A DNA stretch of 64,000 bases, from positions 62,001 through 126,000 of the forward strand of contig NZ_KB822604.1 of NCBI RefSeq assembly GCF_000364625.1. Reading direction: 5' to 3'. This DNA comes from Pseudomonas thermotolerans DSM 14292. Its GTDB lineage: Bacteria > Pseudomonadota > Gammaproteobacteria > Pseudomonadales > Pseudomonadaceae. The position numbers and the translations under genes were made by a program. Under the pieces are notes generated by a model. That model was given only the letters and a program-made list of their open reading frames with translations, had not been told where the DNA came from and made no database searches. Of the stretch, positions 44,123-52,309 are shown piece after piece; the stretch's first letter is position 1; every line of letters begins with the position of its first letter.

Positions 44123-45499
44123 ATGTCGGTACCCCCGCGTGCCGTTCAGCTCAACGAAGCGAACGCGTTCCTTAAGGAACATCCTGAGGTCCTGTTCGTC
44201 GACCTTCTGATTGCAGATATGAATGGCGTCGTGCGTGGCAAACGCATCGAACGCACCAGCCTCCACAAGGTGTACGAGAAGGGCATCAACCTGCCCGCTT
44301 CCATCTTCGCCCTCGACATCAACGGTTCCACCGTGGAAAGCACCGGCCTGGGCCTGGATATCGGCGACGCCGACCGCATCTGCTTCCCCATCCCCGGCAC
44401 CCTGAGCCGGGAACCCTGGCAGAAGCGCCCCACCGCGCAGTTGCTGATGACCATGCACGAACGGGAGGGCGAGCCATTCTTCGCCGACCCCCGCGAAGTG
44501 CTGCGCCGGGTGGTGCAGAAGTTCGACGAACTGGGCCTGACCATCTGCGCGGCCTTCGAACTGGAGTTCTACCTGATCGACCAGGAGAACGTGAACGGCC
44601 GCCCGCAGCCGCCGCGCTCGCCGATCTCCGGCAAGCGCCCGCACTCCACCCAGGTGTACCTGATCGACGACCTGGACGAATACGCCGACTGCCTGCAGGA
44701 CATCCTGGAAGGCGCCAAGGAACAGGGCATTCCGGCCGACGCCATCGTCAAGGAAAGCGCCCCGGCGCAGTTCGAGGTCAACCTGCACTACGTGCCGGAT
44801 CCCCTTAAAGCCTGCGACTACGCGGTGCTGCTCAAGCGTCTGGTGAAGAACATCGCCTACGACCACGAGATGGACTCGACCTTCATGGCCAAGCCCTACC
44901 CAGGCCAGGCCGGCAACGGTCTGCACGTGCACATCTCGCTGGTCGACAAAGAGGGCCGCAACATCTTCGCCAGCGAGGATCCGGAGAAGAACGAGGCACT
45001 GCGCCACGCCCTGGGTGGCGTCCTCGAGACCATGCCGGCCTCGATGGCCTTCCTCTGCCCGAACGTCAACTCCTACCGGCGCTTCGGCGGCCAGTTTTAC
45101 GTGCCCAACGCGCCGAGCTGGGGCCTGGACAACCGCACCGTGGCGCTGCGGGTGCCGACCGACAGCCCCGATGCGGTACGCATCGAGCACCGCGTGGCCG
45201 GTGCCGACGCCAACCCCTACCTGATGATGGCGGCAATCCTCGCCGGCATTCACCACGGCCTGACCAACAAGATCGAGCCGGGCGACCCCATCGAGGGCAA
45301 CGCCTACGAACAGCTCGAGCAGAGTCTGCCCAACAACCTGCGCGACGCCCTGCGCGTGCTGGACGACAACGAGATCCTGGCACGCTACATCGATCCGAAG
45401 TACATCGACATCTTCGTCGCCTGCAAGGAAAGCGAGCTGGCCGAGTTCGAGCACTCGATCTCCGACCTGGAGTACAACTGGTACCTGCACACGGTGTAG
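44123..45499 (+). CDS. spuI: Gamma-glutamylputrescine synthetase-like glutamine synthetase SpuI
   Basis: A 458-residue glutamine synthetase-family ligase, paralogue of SpuB, acting on polyamines or agmatine products. Conserved segments are ELEFYLID, ESAPAQFEVNL, GNGLHVHISL, NRTVALRVP and [16 protein letters not shown], giving the ATP, metal and glutamate sites. The start at 44123 is close to AAAGG. It faces away from spuA, and a strong terminator lies 15 bp after the stop. In PAO1 the counterpart is PA0296. Confidence 0.93.
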   Translation: MSVPPRAVQLNEANAFLKEHPEVLFVDLLIADMNGVVRGKRIERTSLHKVYEKGINLPASIFALDINGSTVESTGLGLDIGDADRICFPIPGTLSREPWQKRPTAQLLMTMHEREGEPFFADPREVLRRVVQKFDELGLTICAAFELEFYLIDQENVNGRPQPPRSPISGKRPHSTQVYLIDDLDEYADCLQDILEGAKEQGIPADAIVKESAPAQFEVNLHYVPDPLKACDYAVLLKRLVKNIAYDHEMDSTFMAKPYPGQAGNGLHVHISLVDKEGRNIFASEDPEKNEALRHALGGVLETMPASMAFLCPNVNSYRRFGGQFYVPNAPSWGLDNRTVALRVPTDSPDAVRIEHRVAGADANPYLMMAAILAGIHHGLTNKIEPGDPIEGNAYEQLEQSLPNNLRDALRVLDDNEILARYIDPKYIDIFVACKESELAEFEHSISDLEYNWYLHTV

Positions 45500-45513
45500 C
45501 GCCACGTCCGCAG

Positions 45514-45541
45514 AACGCCGGCCATCTGGCCGGCGTTTTTC
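45514..45541 (+). terminator. Intrinsic terminator after spuI
   Basis: A 10-bp GC-rich stem (45514-45523 with 45528-45537) with an ATCT loop followed by TTTTTC. A typical terminator for spuI, and it isolates the next binding-protein gene. Confidence 0.88.
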
Positions 45542-45784
45542 TGCGTGCACCCACCGTACCGGGCTGGCGCGCCCCCCAAAAAGCCCTCCAGCTCGCCGGT
45601 GAGCGCTCAGGGATGCGCCCTGCCGGTGTGACATTTGCACAGTATCGATTGCACCCCCGGAGTTAGTATCCTGAGGTTCAGCGCCCCATGCTGCCGGACA
45701 GGGCTCGTCCCTCCGCGCAGCGAAGGCGTCGTCTATCCCAAACTGTCGCGGCCCGAGGACCGGACCGCTTGCATAGAGGTCGAT

Positions 45785-46843
45785 ATGTCGCGCTTGCTGG
45801 CTGCATTGCTGTTGGCCCTGACGCCCGTCCTTGCCCTCGCCGAGGATCTCATCCGCGTCTACAACTGGAACGACTACATCGCCCCCGGGGTGCTCGCTGA
45901 GTTCGAGCAGGAAACCGGCATCCGGGTCGAGTACCACACCTACAGCACCATCCAGGAGCTGCTGGAGACCCTCGACCGCGGCGAAGCCATCGACGTGGCG
46001 GTGCCCTCCAACGACTACCTGCCCGGGCTGATCGCCGCAGGCAAACTGCAGCCGCTGGACTTCAACCGCCTGCCCAACCGCCGTCACCTCGACCGCCAAC
46101 TGCTCAGCAAGCTGACCGCCAGCGACTCCGGCAACCGCTATGCCCTGCCCTACCTGTGGGGCGCGGTGGGTCTGGCGATCAACGAGCCCCAGGCCCAACA
46201 GGCCTGGGGCGGCCCGCTGCCGCACAGCTGGAGCCTAGTCTTCGACCCCGAGCAGAGCGCCCGTCTGGCCGGCTGCGGGATCAGCGTCCTCGACGCCCAA
46301 GCCGAAGTGATGACCATCCTGCTCAACTACCAGGGGCACAGCCCGACGCGCACCGCACCGCGACAGATCCAGCGCGCCGGACAGACCCTCGCCAAGCTGC
46401 GCCCGCACCTGCGCTACGTGGATAGCGAGCGCTACATCGAAGACCTGAAGAACGGCCAGCTGTGCCTGGCGGTGGCCTGGATGGGCGACGCCCTGGTCGC
46501 CGCCGATGCCGGCCAGCCGATCCGCTTCGTCATCCCCGAGGAAGGCACCAGCCTGTTCATCGACAACCTGGTGATCCCCAGCACCGCACGCCGACCCGAC
46601 CTCGCCCACCGCTTCATGGACTACCTGATGCGCCCCGAGGTGGCCGCGCGGATCAGCGCCGAAACCCTGTTCCCCACCGCCAACGCCGGCGCCCGCGAGT
46701 ACCTCAGCGAGACTCTGGAAAAGCATCCCGAGCTGAACCCGGACCGCGAGACCAAGCGCCGCCTGTTCCTCATCGAGCCGCTTCCGGACAAGCTGGCCGC
46801 CACCCGCGAAGCCACTTGGTCGCAATTCCGCAACAACCTCTGA
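45785..46843 (+). CDS. Orphan polyamine-binding periplasmic protein (PotF/PotD family)
   Basis: A 352-residue PotF-family binding protein, the counterpart of PA0295. The signal peptide MSRLLAALLLALTPVLALA is followed by EDLIRVYNWNDYIAP. At the aromatic pocket position it has Phe258 (EEGTSLFIDN), like SpuD rather than SpuE. No permease or ATPase gene accompanies it, so it may feed SpuFGH or act in sensing. Its ligand is not known. It is its own unit between the spuI terminator and aguR. Confidence 0.88.
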   Translation: MSRLLAALLLALTPVLALAEDLIRVYNWNDYIAPGVLAEFEQETGIRVEYHTYSTIQELLETLDRGEAIDVAVPSNDYLPGLIAAGKLQPLDFNRLPNRRHLDRQLLSKLTASDSGNRYALPYLWGAVGLAINEPQAQQAWGGPLPHSWSLVFDPEQSARLAGCGISVLDAQAEVMTILLNYQGHSPTRTAPRQIQRAGQTLAKLRPHLRYVDSERYIEDLKNGQLCLAVAWMGDALVAADAGQPIRFVIPEEGTSLFIDNLVIPSTARRPDLAHRFMDYLMRPEVAARISAETLFPTANAGAREYLSETLEKHPELNPDRETKRRLFLIEPLPDKLAATREATWSQFRNNL

Positions 46844-46942
46844 GCGCCGACCGGCGCCCCAGCCGACAGGCGGGGCGCACGGGCTTGCCGGCAGCGCCGC
46901 GCCTGACGTCCAATAGCTGCCCCCGGGCCCGGAACCACCACC

Positions 46943-47608
46943 ATGCCGCCACGTCCCGCCAGCACCCGCAAGCCGCGCGCCAGCAGCCAGGCACGCATCG
47001 CCGTGATCCTCGATGCCGCGCGCGCCCTGCTCACCGAACAGGGCGTGGCCGGGCTGTCCATCTACGGCGTGGCGGAACGCGCGCAGATCCCACCTTCCTC
47101 GGTCTACCACTTCTTCGCCAGCGTACCGGCCCTGCTCGAGGCGCTCACCGCCGACGTGCATGCCGCCTTCCGCGCCGCCCTGCACCAGCCGGTGGAGCAC
47201 GCCGCGCTGCGCGACTGGCGCGATCTGGCGCGCCTGGTGGAGCAACGCATGCTGGCGATCTACGCCGCCGACGCCGCCGCCCGCCAGCTGATCCTCACCC
47301 AGCACGGCCTGGCCGAAATCACCCGCGCCGACCAGCAGCACGACCTCGAGCTCGGCCAGCTGCTGCAGCAGCTGTTCGAACGCCACTTCGCCCTGCCGCC
47401 GCTGCCGGCGGACGTCGACGTCTTCGCCCTGGCCCTGGAGCTCAGCGACCGGATCTACGCGCGCTCGGTGCAGCTGCACGGGGTGGTCAGCCCGCGCCTC
47501 GCCGAGGAAGGCATGCGGGTGTTCGAGGCCTACCTGGGCCTGTACCTGCCGCCGCACCTGCCGAAGCGCGAGCGGCCACTGGAGCAGCTTCAGATAGCCT
47601 CGAGATAA
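46943..47608 (+). CDS. aguR: TetR family repressor AguR
   Basis: A 221-residue TetR-type repressor. The DNA-binding part has a helix-turn-helix with GVAGLSIYGVAERAQIPPSSVYHFFAS-type spacing at residues 34-60, written here in short form. The rest is the ligand domain. In P. aeruginosa AguR represses aguBA and is relieved by agmatine and N-carbamoylputrescine. The gene is directly upstream of aguB in the same direction, separated by an AT-rich 174-bp gap with repeats that look like its operators. Confidence 0.9.
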   Translation: MPPRPASTRKPRASSQARIAVILDAARALLTEQGVAGLSIYGVAERAQIPPSSVYHFFASVPALLEALTADVHAAFRAALHQPVEHAALRDWRDLARLVEQRMLAIYAADAAARQLILTQHGLAEITRADQQHDLELGQLLQQLFERHFALPPLPADVDVFALALELSDRIYARSVQLHGVVSPRLAEEGMRVFEAYLGLYLPPHLPKRERPLEQLQIASR

Positions 47609-47611
47609 GTT

Positions 47612-47684
47612 CGATATTTATCCGTTTTCTTATCGTGATACGTAATCCGATAGATAAATTTCGCTACTAAATTCGATTTTTATC
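47612..47684. promoter_or_regulatory. Candidate AguR operators, three copies of an 11-bp motif
   Basis: CGATATTTATC (47612-47622) and CGATTTTTATC (47674-47684) lie in direct order, and GATAAATTTCG (47653-47663) is the same motif inverted. The consensus is CGA[T/A][A/T]TTTATC. The region is far more AT-rich than its surroundings and sits just before aguB. Confidence 0.6.
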
Positions 47685-47782
47685 GACTATAAAATCGTCA
47701 CTCGCCGACTTTCACCGTGGCGTTACCGGTCTCTGCTAGGTTCAGTAGACCTTCTCGCAACCGCACTCACGAGGTTCGCCCC

Positions 47783-48664
47783 ATGTCCCGCATCGTCACC
47801 GTCGCCGCCACCCAGATGGCCTGCTCCTGGGATCGCGCCGCTAACATCGCCAATGCCGAGAAACTGGTGCGCCAGGCGGCCGCCCAGGGCGCGCAGATCA
47901 TTCTGATCCAGGAGCTCTTCGAAACCCCCTACTTCTGCCAGAAGCCCAACGCCGACTACACCCAGCTGGCCACCCCGGTGGATGAGAACCCGGCCATCGC
48001 GCACTTCCAGAAGGTCGCCGCCGAGCTGCAGGTGGTACTGCCGATCAGCTTCTTCGAACGGGCCGGCCGCGCGCGCTTCAACAGCATCGCGATCATCGAC
48101 GCCGACGGCAGCAACCTGGGCATCTACCGCAAGAGCCACATCCCGGACGGCCCCGGCTACCACGAGAAGTACTACTTCAATCCGGGTGACACCGGGTTCC
48201 AGGTCTGGCAGACCCGCTACGCGAAGATCGGCGTCGGCATCTGCTGGGACCAGTGGTTCCCCGAGTGCGCGCGCAGCATGGCGCTGATGGGCGCGGAGAT
48301 TCTCCTCTACCCGACCGCCATCGGCAGCGAGCCGCATGACCCGAGCATCAACTCCCGCGACCACTGGCAGCGCGTCCAGCAAGGCCACGCCGGCGCCAAC
48401 CTGATGCCGCTGGTGGCCAGCAACCGCATCGGCAAGGAAGAACAGGACGGCTACGACATCACCTTCTACGGCTCCTCGTTCATCGCCGACCAGTTCGGCG
48501 CCAAGGTCAAGGAGCTGAACGAGAGCGAGGAAGGCGTGCTGGTGCACAGCTTCGATCTCGACGAGCTGGAGAAGATCCGCACCGCCTGGGGCGTGTTCCG
48601 CGACCGCCGGCCAAACCTGTACTGGCCGATCGCAACCCTGGACGGCGAGAACCCCTCGGAATAA
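47783..48664 (+). CDS. aguB: N-carbamoylputrescine amidase
   Basis: A 293-residue nitrilase-fold amidase converting N-carbamoylputrescine to putrescine, carbon dioxide and ammonia. The catalytic triad is Glu44 (LIQELFE), Lys117 (YRKSHIPDG) and Cys154 ([10 protein letters not shown]). The ATG at 47783 follows ACGAGG. It is paired with aguA 53 bp downstream, so the two steps from agmatine are expressed together. Confidence 0.96.
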   Translation: MSRIVTVAATQMACSWDRAANIANAEKLVRQAAAQGAQIILIQELFETPYFCQKPNADYTQLATPVDENPAIAHFQKVAAELQVVLPISFFERAGRARFNSIAIIDADGSNLGIYRKSHIPDGPGYHEKYYFNPGDTGFQVWQTRYAKIGVGICWDQWFPECARSMALMGAEILLYPTAIGSEPHDPSINSRDHWQRVQQGHAGANLMPLVASNRIGKEEQDGYDITFYGSSFIADQFGAKVKELNESEEGVLVHSFDLDELEKIRTAWGVFRDRRPNLYWPIATLDGENPSE

Positions 48665-48717
48665 CCGGCCCAGCCGCGCCCCGGAGCGTCCGGGGCGCCG
48701 CCGAACAAGGAGTGCCC

Positions 48718-49824
48718 ATGACCACCCTAAGCTCTACCCCGCGCGCCGACGGCTTCCGCATGCCCGCCGAGTGGGAACCGCACAGCCAGACCTGGATGAT
48801 CTGGCCGGAGCGCCCGGACAACTGGCGGCTCGGCGGCAAGCCGGCCCAGGCCGCCTTCACCGCGGTGGCCAAGGCCATCGCCCGTTTCGAGCCGGTGACC
48901 GTGTGCGTGTCCGCCGGCCAATACGAGAACGCCCGCGCGCGCCTGGACGATCCGCGCATCCGCGTGGTGGAGATCAGCAGCGACGACGCCTGGGTGCGCG
49001 ACACCGGGCCGACCTTCGTGATTGACGACCAAGGTAGCGTGCGCGGCGTGGACTGGACCTTCAATGCCTGGGGCGGCCTGGACGGCGGCCTCTACGCCAG
49101 CTGGGTGCGCGACGACCAGGTGGCCAGCAAGATCCTCGAGGTCGAGCGCTGCGACCGCTACCGCACCGAAGGCTTCGTTCTGGAGGGCGGCTCCATCCAC
49201 GTGGACGGCGAAGGCACCCTGATCACCACCGAGGAATGCCTGCTCAACCGCAACCGCAACCCGCAGCTGTCCCGTGAGCAGATCGAAACGGTGCTGCGCG
49301 AACACCTGGCGGTGGACACCATCATCTGGCTACCGGAAGGCCTGTACAACGACGAGACCGATGGCCACGTCGACAACTTCTGCTGCTTCGTGCGCCCCGG
49401 CGAGGTCTTGCTGGCCTGGACCGACGACCCGGCCGACCCCAACTACCCGCGTTGCCAGGCGGCGCTGCGCGTGCTGGAGCAGGCGCGCGACGCCCGCGGC
49501 CGCTCGCTGCAGGTGCACAAGCTGCCGATCCCCGGCCCGCTGTACGCCACCGCGGAGGAGTGCGCCGGAGTCGACCGGGTGGCCGGCAGCCAGCCGCGCG
49601 ATCCCTCGGTGCGCCTGGCCGGCTCCTACGTGAACTTCCTGATCGTCAACGGCGGGATCATCGCGCCGCGCTTCGACGATCCCAAGGACGCCGAGGCCGA
49701 GGCCATCCTCCGCCGAGTGTTCCCCGAGCATGAGGTGGTGATGGTGCCGGGCCGGGAGATCCTCCTGGGCGGCGGCAACATCCACTGCATCACCCAGCAG
49801 CAGCCGGCCCCGCAGCGTCGCTGA
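48718..49824 (+). CDS. aguA: Agmatine deiminase
   Basis: A 368-residue pentein-fold enzyme converting agmatine to N-carbamoylputrescine. The catalytic cysteine is Cys357 in [11 protein letters not shown], the same number as in P. aeruginosa. Other marks are [10 protein letters not shown] (near residue 87) and [19 protein letters not shown]. The ATG at 48718-48720 is chosen for AAGGAG and family length, and a GTG six bases earlier is also in frame. Second gene of aguBA. Confidence 0.96.
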   Translation: MTTLSSTPRADGFRMPAEWEPHSQTWMIWPERPDNWRLGGKPAQAAFTAVAKAIARFEPVTVCVSAGQYENARARLDDPRIRVVEISSDDAWVRDTGPTFVIDDQGSVRGVDWTFNAWGGLDGGLYASWVRDDQVASKILEVERCDRYRTEGFVLEGGSIHVDGEGTLITTEECLLNRNRNPQLSREQIETVLREHLAVDTIIWLPEGLYNDETDGHVDNFCCFVRPGEVLLAWTDDPADPNYPRCQAALRVLEQARDARGRSLQVHKLPIPGPLYATAEECAGVDRVAGSQPRDPSVRLAGSYVNFLIVNGGIIAPRFDDPKDAEAEAILRRVFPEHEVVMVPGREILLGGGNIHCITQQQPAPQRR

Positions 49825-49854
49825 GAGCGGCCGGCCGCAGGACGGCGCTCCGCC

Positions 49855-50826
49855 TCAGCCGCTCACCACGCGGTTCTTGCCCTGCCGCTTGGCCTGGTAC
49901 ATGGCCGCGTCGGCCCGGCTGTAGAGGGCGTCCAGGGACTCGTCCTGGGGCGTCAGGTCGGCCAGGCCCATGCTCACGGTGATCCTCAGCCGCTGGCCGT
50001 CGACCTGCAGGGCCAGGCGCTGGATCTCCCGCTGCAGGCGCCGGGCGATCTGCCCGGCGAGGGCCGAGTCACAGTGCGGCAGCAGCACGGCGAATTCCTC
50101 GCCGCCAATCCGTCCGAACAGGTCGCCGCGGCGCAGCGCGGCGCTGCTGCACCTGGCGATGCCCTGCAGCACCTGATCGCCGACCTGATGGCCGTGGCTG
50201 TCGTTGATCCGCTTGAAGTCGTCCACGTCGAAGAGCAGGAAGGCCAGCGGCATGCCGGCCTGGCGCGCGGCATCGAACTCGCGCCGGGCGCACTCGAAGA
50301 AGTAGCGGCGGTTGTAGCTCTGGGTCAGCGCGTCGGTGATGGCCAGGTTCTGCAGCTCGCCCTCCAGCTGCTTCTTGTCGGTGATGTCCTCGGCGATGCC
50401 CACCAGGATGGGGCCGGTGCCGTTGTAGGTGTGGTGGCTGACGAAACACTTGTCGCTGATCCAACGCAGCTCGCCCTCGCCGCGCAGGATGCGGTACTCG
50501 CGCTCCTCCAGGGCGCCCTTCTCCAGCGCCTCCGCGAGACTGCCCACGGCGTACTCCAGGTCGTCCGGGTAGATGCTGTTGACCCACTCGTTGAAGTCCG
50601 CCAGCAGCAGCGCGGCGGAACGCCCGAAGATGCGCTCGTAGGCGGGACTCACGTAGATCATCTTGCGATTCGGCCAGTCGAGCACCCAGAGCACCGCGTT
50701 GATGCTGCCCAGCAGGCCGCTGATCAGCTGCTCGCGCTCGCGCAGGCGCTCCACCTCGGCCCGGCTGTGTATGAGCGCCAGGGTGAGTTCTTCCAGCTCA
50801 CTGGGTACCGAGGTCTTCTCTTCCAT
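49855..50826 (-). CDS. Diguanylate cyclase with PAS domain
   Basis: A 323-residue soluble protein: a short coiled coil (residues 8-36), a PAS/PAC domain (about 37-155), then a GGDEF domain with GGEEF at residues 241-245. The product inhibition site RRGD (residues 232-235) is five residues before it, so it should make c-di-GMP with feedback control. No membrane span. It converges on aguA and lies next to desA, in the position of PA0290 in PAO1. The signal seen by the PAS domain is unknown. Confidence 0.93.
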   Translation of the reverse strand: MEEKTSVPSELEELTLALIHSRAEVERLREREQLISGLLGSINAVLWVLDWPNRKMIYVSPAYERIFGRSAALLLADFNEWVNSIYPDDLEYAVGSLAEALEKGALEEREYRILRGEGELRWISDKCFVSHHTYNGTGPILVGIAEDITDKKQLEGELQNLAITDALTQSYNRRYFFECARREFDAARQAGMPLAFLLFDVDDFKRINDSHGHQVGDQVLQGIARCSSAALRRGDLFGRIGGEEFAVLLPHCDSALAGQIARRLQREIQRLALQVDGQRLRITVSMGLADLTPQDESLDALYSRADAAMYQAKRQGKNRVVSG

Positions 50827-50918
50827 TAGAAAATCCGATCGAGGTTGCGGGACTTCCCCGGAGCATATCGCGTCTCCCCGGACGCCGGCAGACAGTCTGT
50901 CGCCTGCCGCCCAGGCAT

Positions 50919-50953
50919 GAAAAAGGCCACCTGCCCGGGAGGACAGGTGGCCT
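50919..50953 (-). terminator. Intrinsic terminator after desA
   Basis: A 10-bp stem (50924-50933 with 50944-50953) and a 10-base loop, followed on the minus strand by five T. It ends desA and keeps transcription out of the diguanylate cyclase gene. Confidence 0.85.
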
Positions 50954-50970
50954 GGTGCGTGACGGGCCGG

Positions 50971-52158
50971 TCAGACCGCCGCGGCGGGACGCAGCGAATA
51001 GGTCTTCAGCTGCTCGGCGAAGTCTCGCAGCGACTGGATGCCGCTGCTTTCCGCGTCCACCACCCACTGCTTGATGGCTTCCAGCATCTCGTGGCCGTTG
51101 GCGCTGGTACGCGCCCAGATCTGCTGCAGCGCCAGGCGCTTCTCGTAGATCACCTTAAGAGCCTGGCTCTGCGCCAGCAGGTCGGCGATGCGCGCCTGGT
51201 GGCGTTCCTCCAGCAGGCTCGGCTCACGGGCCAGCAGGCGCTTGGCGCGGCGGAACAGGTGACGCACCGAGGCGTCGGCCTTGGCCAGCTCCTGCTTGAC
51301 CAGCGGGGCGATCACCAGCTTGCGGTACTGGGCCATGATCTGGAAGCGGTTGTTGAGGATCGCCAGGGCGGTGTCCATGTCCAGGCTGCGCTTGCCCTCG
51401 ACCCGGTGGGCGATGGGCGCGACGCGCTGCACCTTAGCCAGACCAAGGAAGCTGAACAGCTTGATCCACGCCCAGCCCAGGTCGAACTCCCACTTCTTCA
51501 CCGACAGCTTGGCGGAGTTCGGATAGGTATGGTGATTGTTGTGCAGCTCCTCGCCGCCAATGATGATGCCCCAGGGCACCAGGTTGGTGGCGGCGTCGCG
51601 GCACTCGAAGTTGCGGTAGCCGATGTAGTGGCCGAGGCCGTTGACCACCCCGGCGGCCCAGAACGGGATCCACATCATCTGCACCGCCCAGACGGTCAGG
51701 CCGAGGGCGCCGAACAGGGCCAGGTCGATCAGCGCCATGAGGGTCACGCCGCCGATCGGGAAGCGACTGTAGACATGCCGCTCGATCCAGTCGTCCGGGC
51801 AGTTCTTGCCATAGATGCGCAGAGTTTCCTGGTTCTTCGCCTCTTCGCGGTACAGCTCGGCGCCCTTGCGCAGTACCGTGCCCAGGCCCTTGATCACCGG
51901 GCTGTGGGGGTCGTCGACGGTTTCGCACTTGGCGTGGTGCTTGCGGTGGATGGCGGTCCACTCGCGGGTGTTCATGCCGGTGGTCATCCACAGCCAGAAC
52001 CGGAAGAAATGCTTGAGAGCGGGATGCAGCTCCAGGGCCCGATGGGCCGAATAGCGATGCAGGTAGACGGTGACCGATATGATGGTCACGTGGGTAAGGA
52101 TCAGGGTGACGGCAACCAGTTGCCACACCGACAGGTCGAGAAGACCGTTGTACCACAT
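50971..52158 (-). CDS. desA: Acyl-lipid delta-9 fatty acid desaturase DesA
   Basis: A 395-residue inner-membrane di-iron desaturase that puts a double bond into acyl chains already in phospholipids, using oxygen. Three histidine boxes are seen: H34-RYSA-H39, H71-RK-H74-H75 and H206-NN-H209-H210. Four membrane segments flank them. The last roughly 130 residues are a cytosolic helical extension found in Pseudomonas DesA. The ATG at 52156-52158 opens MWYNGLLDLS. Divergent from the GGDEF-EAL gene over 151 bp. Confidence 0.93.
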   Translation of the reverse strand: MWYNGLLDLSVWQLVAVTLILTHVTIISVTVYLHRYSAHRALELHPALKHFFRFWLWMTTGMNTREWTAIHRKHHAKCETVDDPHSPVIKGLGTVLRKGAELYREEAKNQETLRIYGKNCPDDWIERHVYSRFPIGGVTLMALIDLALFGALGLTVWAVQMMWIPFWAAGVVNGLGHYIGYRNFECRDAATNLVPWGIIIGGEELHNNHHTYPNSAKLSVKKWEFDLGWAWIKLFSFLGLAKVQRVAPIAHRVEGKRSLDMDTALAILNNRFQIMAQYRKLVIAPLVKQELAKADASVRHLFRRAKRLLAREPSLLEERHQARIADLLAQSQALKVIYEKRLALQQIWARTSANGHEMLEAIKQWVVDAESSGIQSLRDFAEQLKTYSLRPAAAV

Positions 52159-52216
52159 AGAGCGGGGTGCCTCGGGAGGGGTGAATGAGGTAGATTTGTC
52201 GCACAAACCTGCAAGC

Positions 52217-52222
52217 ATTATG
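52217..52222 (-). promoter_or_regulatory. Candidate -10 element for desA
   Basis: CATAAT on the minus strand, about 60 bases before the desA ATG. The place for a -35 overlaps an imperfect palindrome (52228-52245), which could be a regulator site. The -35 itself is weak. Confidence 0.4.
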
Positions 52223-52309
52223 TCTGACTGGGTTCAGAAAACCAGCCGATCTTTTTGATCAGAATGTGTTCTGCAGGGCCATAATCAAACAGCCTTGCGT
52301 CCCTATCCC

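Noticed and set aside
45640..45670. Sigma-54-like promoter before the orphan binding-protein gene
   Set aside because: Two TTGCA-like words are present but the GG-N10-GC spacing is not met.
44021..46225. 734-codon minus-strand open frame opposite spuI and the orphan binding-protein gene
   Set aside because: Shadow of real plus-strand genes. It crosses the spuI terminator and has no recognisable domain.
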